This document shows, one piece after another, positions 1 to 10,869 of a DNA stretch of 64,000 bases. The position numbers were made by a program, and so were the translations under genes. The stretch covers positions 36,459,889-36,523,888 of the forward strand of contig CM067592.1 in the NCBI GenBank assembly GCA_034336665.1. The letters are read 5' to 3'. The DNA comes from Luscinia megarhynchos (taxonomy: Eukaryota; Chordata; Aves; Passeriformes; Turdidae). How positions within the stretch are numbered: the stretch's first letter is position 1; every line of letters begins with the position of its first letter. The notes beneath the pieces were generated by a model. That model was not told where the DNA came from. It ran no database searches and saw only the letters and a list, made by a program, of their open reading frames with translations.

Positions 1-441
1 TGGAGCAGAGGCTACCCTGGGTAAAAACCATGGAGAAGAAGATGTCAACTCATCACAACAAATATTTACTCCTTGCCTGAACCACCAGAAAAATACTGCT
101 GGTGTTTAGATAAGGGCAGGTGAAACACCTGTTTTCTTTGTTTGGAAACGTCCTTGGGCATCTTCCAACTGTCTTTGAGAAATATCTTCTAACCTGGTTA
201 AGCTTACAATGTCCTGTACTAGCCTCTAGATTTATTACTATCCAAAGAACCATCTAGAGTAATTTTCTACTTTTTCCTATGCAGAGTAATTTCTCACCTA
301 GATAAACTTCCTACTTCTTTTGCCAGCAGCAATCCAGGACCATATTACGTTGAAAGAGTGTGGATTTTATGTTACATAGTGATGAAAGGCAAATGCTTCT
401 TTTTTTCTACTGTTCATCTGAATAACATTAAGATAGACTAA
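1..441. other. Intergenic, nothing recognised
   Basis: AT-rich unique-looking sequence left of the first LTR. Short open frames lack recognisable motifs. I see no gene, RNA or repeat that I can name. Confidence 0.4.
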
Positions 442-1089
442 TGTCCTGGGTTGATGATTTGACTAACTCCTCACCCTGCCCCCCTTGGCCATGAAGCTGT
501 CTGCTCCCGGGGGAGGCGCCGCCTGGGCTCTGCTCTGCGGAATGGCCTTGGTTTGCCGCGGGCTTGGCTTGGTGGGGGGGGGGTGGCTCGAGCGGCTGGG
601 CTCTTGGGCTCTGGCTGCTGCTGCGGGTGGCTATCGCTGCTGTGGTGGTGGCTCGTGGCCTGGTTTGTGAGTTAGCTGGTTTTTTTGCTTGATTTTTTTT
701 TACTTTATATTGCTTGAATTACTTGGTCTAGCTCGCTGCTGTTTAAGGCTTGCTGGCTATTCCGGCTGGTTTTTTTCTTTCTCTCTCTCCCCCTCTCCCT
801 TCTCCCCCTCACCCCCCAGGATTCAGCACCAGCTCCGGAGGAACCCTGCGGCCTGCCGCTGAACACCGGCCAGAGAAGCGTTTCGCCCTTCTAGTGAAGA
901 TCGAAGCGTCCAAGTTTCTCTCTCTCGGTGAAAACTTTTTTGTCACCTGAGTCTGTGCTGGGAAGTGTTTCTCTTGTATGTGTTAATAAATAGGTTTTTT
1001 CCACTTTTCCCCCTGAGTGAAATTTTTTTTCTTATTTCCTGGGAAACTCTTCTGGGGGTTTTTTCCCTAAGTTTGTCCAAACTTGGACA
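442..1089 (+). mobile_element. Solo LTR of an avian endogenous retrovirus
   Basis: The element begins TGTCC and ends GGACA, a perfect 5-bp inverted terminus of the TG...CA type. It is flanked by ACTAA on the left (437-441) and ACTAC on the right (1090-1094), a 5-bp target-site duplication with one mismatch. It is about 648 bp long and much more GC-rich in its first half than its surroundings. A polyadenylation signal AATAAA lies at 985-990, on the plus strand, which gives the orientation. No retroviral coding sequence follows, so it is a solo LTR left by recombination. The opening bases resemble the LTR at 24,894, suggesting the same superfamily; the family name is not known to me. Short open frames inside it are not genes. 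Confidence 0.8.
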
Positions 1090-3010
1090 ACTACTTAAGT
1101 GGTCAGCATAGATTTGATTTTAGAGAAAATACTCCTTTTTTTTTACTAAAACACTATAAATTGTCCTTAGTGGTAGCAGTTTCTATCCAACTTTCTTAAA
1201 GAAACCCACACTGAAATTACTACAGCGATTATCTCAGCAAGAGTACAGCACTACCTAATCAGCATCAGGCAGTGTGACACAATTAGTTCAGACACTAGCC
1301 CTCTGTTTCCAGTGTATTCTGCAAGCCCATGTCAGTGCTGCTGTAGAAATGCAGAAGTCTTGCTAATGCCAAAAATATTTACCTCATCCTGTTCTTATTT
1401 GGACACTTACTCATAATCTCAGTGACTTGTGCAGATGCTCATGAGGTAGACACATTGTATCATTGACCACATGAGTTGTGGTTTATTAGATTTTCCTAAA
1501 GGTATTTATGGGCCAGATTACATCTCCCGTGAAGTCTGCAATCAGATAGCAGTGGGCTGTTAGCTGGGGGAAGGATGACACTGCATTAGGAGTGTTGAAC
1601 AGAGCAATATTCTCTAGGAGCAGCCTCCCACAGTAGCGGGATTCATCCTAATTTACTTAATAGGACCAGAAATATTTGAGGTTGTTTGAACAAAACAAAA
1701 TATTTCAAAGTCAATTGGGCTGACCTTATGTGAAATATTAGCGTGTCATATCTGAGACAAATGGGAAACTTCCTGAAGCAATGTAATTTTTTAGAAACTA
1801 CACTTCATATTGTAAAACCATTTAAAAAATTCTTGCTCATGACTATATTTCAAATGCTATAAACATCAACTATTACTTGGAAGATAACATCACGTTAAAA
1901 TTCTAATTAAAGCAAACAAGAGCTGAGAGTGCTTAGCGTAGGCCTTTTTATTCTAGACTAGCCAAGTCATCAATTTAAAACAGGAACAGGCCAAATAAAT
2001 ATGACAAAGTAAAAATGAAAAATTGTATTTTAGATACACTCTGCCATCTATACAAAACAGACCAAGCAGAACACCTGGCTCCTTAATATGGAACAGTAGT
2101 TGGGTCAGCTCCATTAAGGGAAATTGATTTCAGCAGAGATGGTCTTGGAAAAAAAGTAATTTCCAAAAAAAAATCATATGGTATTACTTGTCATTCCCTG
2201 TGCTTCCTTTTCGAAACTGCTTCAGGGAAAAAATTTTCAGGAGCATTCAAACATAGTTTTAAACATAGCTTCCTTGTGTCTGCTTCCCACAGAATTCCTC
2301 ATGCTCTACTTCTGATTAAAGGATCTGTTCCCATCAGGTTATACAAACACCACATTTTATGATTTCCAGATTCCAGTTCTAATTCATTCAGCTACTGTTG
2401 GTCTCCATGTTATTCTTTATCTCCTGTAGAAGAAATTACCACTTCACATTAATCACTTATTTAACATCCAAATTCACCAAAAAAATTGCAGCAGAAGGAA
2501 TGAAAAATGAAGATCTCAAAGTTATTTGGTTTTATTATTATTTAGTTATTTGATTTAAATCATTGATTCTGGCTTAGTGAGACAGTTAAGAGACTTTCCC
2601 CATTCATTAAAGTTCACACCACTGCTAAATTCAGTTTCAATTTCAGTTTCAGTTTCAGTGGCTGGTAAGGAGTCCAGCATCTTGTGAAGTCAAATATTCT
2701 CTTGGTCACATAAGCAAGAGATTAATTTGGGTAAGAAACCAAAACTGCAAGTTGGGTGGTAAAACTTCTGCTTTGGCAGAAAATTAAATCCTCAGCTCAT
2801 GAAAACAGAATCAGACTGATCTCTGTCATGACATTTAAAGAAATCCAAGTTCTCATCTTAGAATTGCTTGGAAGTTAAATGAATCATTATTCTGTAAATA
2901 CAAGAGAAATTAAATAGCTTTCTTCACCTTTTTTCTGCCTTGTCTTCATGTCTGTCTTGCTTCTGTGTATCATATGCTTCTTAGGAAAGACAAATCTAAT
3001 TTCTTTTCTC
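1090..3010. other. Intergenic, no gene seen
   Basis: AT-rich sequence without a recognisable exon or element. It contains a short hexamer repeat (about five TTTCAG-like units, 2630-2659). Confidence 0.35.
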
Positions 3011-3011
3011 A

Positions 3012-3175
3012 GGAAGTTCAGAATGGTTAAGGTTGGAAGGAACCGCTAGAGGTCTAACCATGATGCTCAAACAGGGCTATCTACAGCAGCTTTCCAGGTT
3101 CATATCCAGAGAGCTTCTGAAGATCTCCAAGGAAGAAAATTCCATCACCTTTCTAGGAAACCTATGCCAGTGAGA
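3012..3175 (-). mobile_element. CR1 LINE 3'-end fragment
   Basis: The plus strand reads like the reverse complement of an avian CR1 3' end: an AGAATGGTTAAGGTTGGAAGG start, then the usual phrases about ten residues apart, ending near CTATGCCAGTG. It is strongly diverged and has no coding capacity. The element itself points to the minus strand. The right boundary is approximate. Confidence 0.7.
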
Positions 3176-3179
3176 AGTC

Positions 3180-3930
3180 AGAATATATACAAATTTTAGA
3201 AATGTTTTTTAAGCTTCTTAAATAAGCTTATTGCCTAGCACAAAGAGCCATCTCCTTGTCTGGTGGACAAATGATGGCTACCTAAAATAAAGAACAAGAA
3301 GAGCACTAGGGTTTGCAATCATGGCAGTGTTTGGGATCTAAAAACAAGTAACATCAGGATTATGCATGTAATCATGTTGTCACACATGAGGATTTATAGT
3401 GTTATCTGGTTAACAGTATTTGAGCCACTTCAGTTGCTCCTCAACAGCTGGTCAGCAGTAGGATGGAGGGTCCAGTGCATGCCTAATGAAGAAGGGCTTG
3501 AGAATCACTATTCTAACACAATGCAAGGAAACATATATTACTGATATGAGATGGTGCAAACTAAATTTTACTGCTGTAAAACATACAGATTGCTGTTGTC
3601 TCAGACATATCCATTCTAGCTTCAAATCTGGCAGAAAATCAAGGTGGTTTTTGGCCAGGCAGAGGTCCGCAGGCAAATAACTGTTCTGTTGGAAGTCTAG
3701 GGGAGGCTTTGCTCCGAGCATCAGTGGAAAAGTCACTTTTTCTTTCTAAGCCTGCTTCCTTCACATAGTTGTCTTTTTGGATTGCAGGTAACATGGTTTG
3801 CATCACAGTCTAGGCAGTAGCTTTTAGTAATAGTTTTGGCTGCAGTCTTTCCTTTCTTATTCAAATAGGGGGTTTTGCATTAAATTATTCACAAAGAACA
3901 AAGCTTTTTCTAAAGACTGAGACTTTGGGT
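3180..3930. other. Intergenic, no gene seen
   Basis: Overlapping short open frames on both strands around 3452-3736 show no motif and are compatible with chance. Nothing else is recognised. Confidence 0.35.
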
Positions 3931-3931
3931 T

Positions 3932-5205
3932 TCAGAGAATTACAGAATGGGTAAGGGAAGGGAAGAGACTACAGTGGGTCATCTGGTCCAACCTCCCTAC
4001 TCAAGCAGGATCATATAAGATGTGGCACAAAACTGTGTCTGCGGTTTTGGAAATTTAAATTCTTTAATTTCTCCAGTGAAGGAGACTCCCTAAACTCTCT
4101 GGACAATCTGTTCCAGTGCTCCATCACTCACATGGTAAAGTTCTTCCTTGTATTCAGGTGGAACTTCCTGCATCAGTTTCTGCCCATTGCCTCTTGTCCT
4201 ATTGCTTGGCACACAAAGATGAGCCTGGGTCCTCCCTCTTGATACCCTCACTTCAGATACTCACAAACATTGATAAGGTCCTCTCAGTCATCTCTGCTCA
4301 AGGCTGAACAGGCCCAGTTCCCTTAGACTTTCCCTGTAAGAGGGCTGTTCCAGTCCCTTAATCATCTTTGTCCACTGGACTCTCTCTAGGAGCTTCATTT
4401 CTCTCTTGTCCTGAGGAGCCCAGAACTGAACACAGCACTCCAGTTGGGCCTCACCTGGGCTGAGCACAGGGCCAGGATCATTTGCCTCACCCTGCTGGCA
4501 ATGCTCTTCCTAATGCACCCCAAAACACCACTGGCTTTCTTGGCCACCAGGGCACACTGCTGGCTCATGGGCACTTTGTTGTCCACTAGGATCCCAAGGT
4601 CCTTCTCCACAAAGCAGCTTTCTAGCAGATCAGCCTCAGCCTGTGCTGGTGCCTGGGCTTATTGCTCCCCAGTTCTGGACCCTGCATTTGCTTTTACCTC
4701 TCTGCTCATCACTCCACCCTCATCTCTCCAAGGCCTTTCTGAAGGGCTGCACAGCACTCTGGGGTATTGGCCACTGCTCTCGGCTTTGTGCTATCAGTGA
4801 CCTCCTGAGGAGGCATCTCTCTCTTTGTCCAAGTCATCGATTAATAAGTTAAACAACACTGAGCCCAGTATTGACCCTTGTGGGGCATAACTAGAGACAG
4901 GCCTCCAACCAGACTCTGTGCCACTCATTACAGCCCTCTGGGATCTGCTGTTCAGCTGGCTCTCAATCCGTCTCATTGTCCAGTCATTTAACTCCCACTT
5001 CATGGGTTTGTCTATGAGGATGTTGTGAGAGACAGCATCTAAAGCATTGCTGAAGTCAAGGTAAATAATATCCACTGCTCTGTCTTTGGCCATACTAGTT
5101 GTTTTTTCATTATACAAGACAATCAGGTTGTTCTAGCATATTTTATCTTTAGTGAATCCATGCTGACTACTCCTGATCACTTTCTTGTGTTCAATGTTTT
5201 ACCTC
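3932..5205 (-). mobile_element. CR1 LINE, 5'-truncated, with reverse-transcriptase remnants
   Basis: A CR1 copy on the minus strand, with its 3' end at 3932 (plus-strand AGAATTACAGAATGG, the usual CR1 3' signature). On the minus strand, 4794-5117 encodes decayed reverse transcriptase: motif A appears as [15 protein letters not shown] and motif B as [11 protein letters not shown]. Closer to the 3' end, 4395-4610 encodes the EKDLGILVD...SQQCALVAKKA block typical of the CR1 ORF2 C-terminus. The frame is interrupted between these blocks, so the copy is dead. CR1 elements normally lack target-site duplications and are 5'-truncated, as here. The left (5') boundary near 5205 is judged from where CR1-like wording stops. 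Confidence 0.85.
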
Positions 5206-5219
5206 AACAAAAACAATCA

Positions 5220-8200
5220 ATAGACAAATAAACATCCTTCAATCTCTGTTTTTTTGCATTGTGGGAAGAAAATCTGATATAAAATTAAAGATTGTGTTCA
5301 TTTAGCTAGTGTGGGGTTAACTTGCTGTGGACAGCCCCTCTCCAGCTGTCAATAATTTCTAAGTATGTATCTGTGTCTGTATCTTTTTTGTCTATGCATA
5401 TACCACTGAACAGCTGCAAAGAACACAAGTGTCATGTTAAACGCCAAGCATTTAATCAGTTTATATGCCCATAATGTCCATAAGTAGTATGATTAGAAGC
5501 GTTATTGGAAACAGCAGAAAACCTTTGTTGTGCTGTGGTTTTTTGCTAAGCATAACAAAACTCCTGAAAACTAGTGTTGAAAGAACATTTGTGTGTTGAT
5601 TTTTGGGTCCTTGGTTTTGGGGGGGATTTTAGGTTGTTGTGGATATTTTTGGTTTGGTTTGGTTTGGTTTTTTTCCTCTTTATTAGCTTGATCCTAAATT
5701 GATGAATATGAAAGAAATGCAATAGATCGCATAAAATTATACCCTGTAAATTCTTGGGAGGTAGGACATCTACTGGAGAAGGACATTGGCAAAAGTGAAG
5801 TTCTCAGTTCCAGAATTTCCCCATGAATGATGCATTCTGAACCAAAATGTGGCCTTCTGACACCATTTACTAAGAAATCCTGTAATTCTGCCCAAACTGT
5901 TTCCAAGACAGTCATACTTACCACACTGTATGAAATAAACATGCCTCAAAATCAGTGCTTAAGACACTTTCACCTTTTGTTAAACCAGTATAAATCCACT
6001 GAACAATTCAATCAGAGAAGCTACTTACTTTCTCATATATCAGATTATCCATGTGCTACCCATTGTTAGCATATATATCCCATGAGTGTTTTGAACTGTA
6101 TTGTTACAAAGCTAAAAGAAAAATTTCAGAAATTGAACTTTTCTCCAGCCGCTATACATTTCATATATATTGCCTTTCAACTAAGTTGCCAGTGTACATA
6201 TGAAAAAGAGAAAACAACAACAAAAAAAAGCAGACAGTGCATATTTTATATCCTATCTATTTTGCAGTCATAGAAAAACTCTAGAAGGAAGAAAATGTTT
6301 TAAGAAGGAAACAACACTAGCGTCTACATTTTTATTTCAGAAAAATGTTGGCAACGTACTCAGCAGAGTTCTCTGGAAATATTTAACTGTTGCCCATCTT
6401 TTTTGAGCATAAGAACCAAAAAGAAAGACACTTTTAAATATTTTGTTTTGGCTTATTTGTTCTTTATTTGGAAAATGCGCTGACACAAAATGGATAATCA
6501 TCAAAAGAACTGATGGCAGGTACCAATACAGATAGATAGGTTCTAATTAAGGAGGCATAATTTATATTTTTTAAATTATTTATATTTATACTTTGTAGGA
6601 TACATGCATAGAATGGAAAAACCACAAAGGCACAGTTTTTATAGTGTTCAGGCAATCTGTTTGTATTAGTACTAATGTGATAAGTTTCTCTCTACTTCTC
6701 TAACTAGAGAAGTATTTCACATTAAATATGCTGTAACTAGCCTAAAAAATACCTTCTTTCAAGTTTGATTTACTGAGTCAAAATCTACTGTACTGCTCAG
6801 AATACACAGTTTTCCATATAAATTTAGGGTGCAGGGGCTGAGTTTCAGCCTTTTAAATCAGTGCTGAGGAAGGAGATCATCAGTGGTTTAACCTATGATA
6901 GCAGCTTAATATGTGGCATAGCAATGCTGAATTTTAACCCAAACTAGGGGCTATATTCTATTTTTAGATACAGGCATTGGTCTCCAAACTACTTTGGGGG
7001 TTGTGCTTGCATCCAAGGGCAGATTTTGACTTTCAGACAATTTTTTTTGTTTTAAGTCCAAATAAAATTAACTGTTTTTCTGTGGTTTGAAGGAAAAGAA
7101 AGTCTAACATCACGTTTATGCTAAAATTAGACATCTCATTTGAATAGCATAGGTAGAGAGTGAACTCTCTATCATTAAGTAGTCAGTAATTAATAAGTAA
7201 TTGAATAATCAATTAAAGATTCAAATCTTCCTGTAAACCTACAAACACCTTCTTACATTTATTCAAGTAATTGTAATATAAGTGACCTTGTGCTTACATT
7301 TTGGTAAAGGTCTGGGACAAAGTTAAAATAGCAGCATGAGGCTTTGTGGAACCATTGCAGGAGTTTTAACTTTGTGCATTTTTAATAAGGAGACTAATCA
7401 ACCATCCAACAAGAGCAAAGCATATGAACTTCTGCTGGAAAGTTGGCAAATCATGATTGAAAACATTGCTATGGTTGGAACTTCTAAAATGATGGCTTTC
7501 AAATGTTCATTTTTTCTAAATCCCAGCAGTCTTTCATTGAAACTATCAGTAGTGCTTATTATATTCATTAAGTCCTGTCTTAGAATCAGAAATTCAGCCT
7601 TTGGCCTCATGTGGCTTTGGTACTACCAGATGTTCACATAAAAAACTCAGGACCCATTCATTCAATTTTGTTTGTTTAGGACTCTTCCTCCTTCCTCTCA
7701 TCTCACTTTTCAGCACAGCTATACTTTTTTCTCCTCAATCTTTCACAAACAATTCAACCTTAGGCAAAACCTATGTACACAGCTTTGCTTAAGGCTGTAG
7801 AAGAAGGACAAAACTAGGAGTGAGTCATGCCAGAAACATGTGGATGAGTGGCAGGAGGGCTGTGAATAGGGTTATAGATCAAGCTTCCCTAGTGCTTTTC
7901 CACTGTAGATCTCATGGAAGTTCACAGATGTTAAAAACAATTATTCATGCTGAAGAACTTGACACACATTAAATGTACATTAGATGTCTTTCCCAAGACC
8001 TCATAGTAAGCTTTACAAAGAGTTGAAGTCAGGCCATATGATTTCCAGTGCCAGGCATTTTTTCCCTGTATGTCATAGCCCTTCAAAACACTGTTGATTG
8101 TTTTTGAGCAGGATAAATTTTGTGTATCAAGAAATGTGACATCCAAGTCTCCTGAAGTCAGGCTCTGAAATCCATATAATGCTATGCTTAAATAAATAGC

Positions 8201-10000
8201 AACACATGTAAATACAGGCAAATGTTGCCACTGACATCAGTGGAACAGTCTTCCCACTCTATCTGCCTGGATCTGTTATGTTGCCCTTAAGAATTACATG
8301 CAGCAAAGGTCTGTGACAGCACCCTGCAAAAAGTGCTCTTTGTGTATAGTTAAGAGAGACATAGTGAGGATGAGATAGTACAGAGCCCTTTACAGGTGTT
8401 CTACTTATTGGCAGCACCAGCAGTTTACCCAGGCATTGCATCCTGTAGATTGTCATTTTTGTGACCTTGTTCCCCTGGAAAAAAAAAAGAAAAAGCCTCT
8501 TTTCATGTTTTGTTTCTTAGAACCAGATCCAGGCTCTCCCCTGTGTTAAAGGAAAGGTTATAATAATAAAAGTCGTGCAGTGTTTTTCATCTTCATTAAA
8601 AGATACAGAGGGATGTGTCAGCTGTGGGGCAGACATGGAAGATGCAAACACATGAGGTAGCTTTGTGTTTGTACATACTTAAGTGATTTTCCTGAAGGGC
8701 TTGAAAAAGAAAGACAATTTATTGGTTAAAAAAATTAACATAAAAAAAAAATTAGTTTCCTGTACAGCTTTTCACACTTATCTAAAGCAGATATTGCTTT
8801 CCATAGCAACATCTTCTGAAATAAAAGTGAGAAGAACTCACTCCTTCCTGTTTTCAACATTTGTAATATCTTGGCTGCTCTATAAACATCATTTATTCAC
8901 GTCAGGAAAAGAAAAAGAGGAAAAGACATCTTTTTGTCAGCCACAAAGGTAACAATAGCTAGGATCTGTCGTCCAAAGTGAGAGTATCACATTTCTGTAT
9001 ATATCACTGATAAAAATCAGGCTAATATCTATCCACATGTTTTTTCTAAAGGTCTGGACGTACAGAGGAGATATGGCTGGCACCATTCTACTACTCCAAT
9101 AACTTTTACAAGTGAAATATCTGAAATGCAAAGGTACCCATTTCACTCTTACTTGTGGAAGTCAGAGAAGTGCCTCAATATGCTGGAAATGTCATGTTTT
9201 TCCATCTTCATGAGACTTGACAAGCTCTATTTTGCATCTTTCTCAGATGTTTTGATCTACTTTTTTTGTGTTGATCCTTGAGGAAAAAGACAAAGAGAAG
9301 CAGGTAAGGTAAGTGGTAAGGCCTGGATTAATTAGTTCTCCATGCAAAAATATCTCAGTAGTAGGAGAAGCTTCAGACAGAGAAGGAACAGTGGCAAATG
9401 GAAGCATTAACTCAGAAATGAGAGATCTAGTGGATCTTTATCCAATGCAAAAAAAAAAAAAAATTTAAATACTGTAATATAAGAGTAACCGTTCTGCTCT
9501 ACACAAGTGCTATTTTGGCTTCAGAAGTGCTGAGCAGAGGGCTCTTGTTCTCCTTGGTCAGCTGATGACACTCATGTTATTAAGAAAGAGTGTCAGGAAG
9601 CGAATATAAGTGTTATTGTGAGAGGAAACCTGTTTCAACTCCCATGATTGCAGTTTAGCACAGCTGCACCCCAAGAGAACAATAGCAAGATTTATTTCTT
9701 TTATAACTCTCAATTTTACGAAGAATAAAACAGTCCTGTTAAAGAAAGCTGTGAGCACAAGAACTATCTGGGAAGATGTAAACACAAAAGAGGGAGAGGA
9801 AGAGAGAGCACAAGATCACAAGGGATGCACATGTACTGACAAAAGGGAAAATAAACGTTTCTGTGTAATATTTAACTAGTTTCTTTTGAGTACTTAAAGA
9901 AGAATACTAATGATAAAAACTCCAATATTTTAAGTTTTAAAAAAATTAGTAAGAAGTAAGGCTTATTTTACATACTCTTTATAAGCACTAGTACCTGCAT
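5220..10000. other. Intergenic, no gene seen
   Basis: AT-rich sequence. It holds a (GGTTT)4 run at 5651-5670 and an imperfect hairpin at 6674-6724, listed separately. The open frames here, up to about 100 codons, show no family motif, no splice-supported continuation and no codon signal that I can see. Confidence 0.4.
6674..6724. repeat. Imperfect inverted repeat (hairpin)
   Basis: Outer arms TAATGTGA (6674-6681) and TCACATTA (6717-6724) pair exactly. Inner arms TACTTCTCT (6693-6701) and AGAGAAGTA (6706-6714) pair exactly around an AACT loop. The spacers are unequal (11 and 2 bases). It could be a miniature transposon remnant or chance; no function is claimed. Confidence 0.55.
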
Positions 10001-10860
10001 GCAAAGCAGAAAAACGAGGCACCCAGGCAGACAGCCCACCCATGTTTGGGCATCTCACAGTCCATCTGCAAGAACAGGTCCCAAGGGGTGATTTTCTCCA
10101 GTCTTCCAGTGCTCTGCCGCCTCTGTCTTACATCTTATTTTTCTTTTTTGCTCTTACCATGGTACAAACAACTTGGATTTATATGCAATGCTTATGTTGC
10201 ACTGGCTGCGTGCACGTGAGGCAGGTGCATGTGCCTTGGTGCCTCGTGTCACCCTAGAGGCACAGGCATACGTTCAGATCCACAGTCGAGAATGTGGAAA
10301 GGGGGATAAAAAAATGCTAGAATGCATTCTGTGCCTTGCCAGTCACTACCTTGGAAAGGATCAGCAATTCTCTTTGTTTCTTCTGCCTTTTGTGGAAAAC
10401 CTTCTGTATAAAGTCTTTCCAGATAGAAGGACTTCCTGTTACTGCAGGTGTCTTCCCAAAACGAGCCTCCTTCCTGTTTGTGACTGCTGGTGCTGTGGGG
10501 CTGGTTGTGAAGGCCTGTTGTTCCCCACCACTGACCCGGCACTCAGAGCCAGCCACCCGTCAGCATTCTGTCTTTGCAGCCAACCCGGACAGATTCCCAT
10601 GCCTGGGGAGGAGATCAGCCAACAGGAAATCACATTCAATGCAGTGACCATGTTAAGTCTGCAAGATACGTCCTACCCCCAGTTTGCTGTTTTGCAGCTG
10701 AGACAAGCAAGTCTGCTTCTCAGCTGAGAAAACAGAACAGCTATTTTTGTGATTATGAAAAATAAAAATTGAGGAAACAGAAACAATAAAAGAAAAAGCC
10801 CAGCCACCAGTAAAAACACTAAGCAGACAGCACATCCTACCAAGAGAGATCATCTCTGCA
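10000..10860. other. GC-richer unidentified block
   Basis: This stretch is clearly richer in G, C and CpG than its neighbours. It carries overlapping open frames on both strands, the longest 184 codons at 10,173-10,727 on plus. None shows a domain, signal or splice structure I recognise. It may be a decayed retrovirus or LTR segment, or an unknown exon-bearing or regulatory region. Confidence 0.3.
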
Positions 10861-10869
10861 TTTATTTTA

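Noticed and set aside
485..670. Small open frame with a signal-peptide-like, Leu/Ala/Gly-rich sequence
   Set aside because: It lies wholly inside the solo LTR and reflects its GC-rich composition.
4794..5117. Reverse-transcriptase open frame as a functional gene
   Set aside because: It is a truncated CR1 piece with frame breaks on both sides and no complete catalytic domain.
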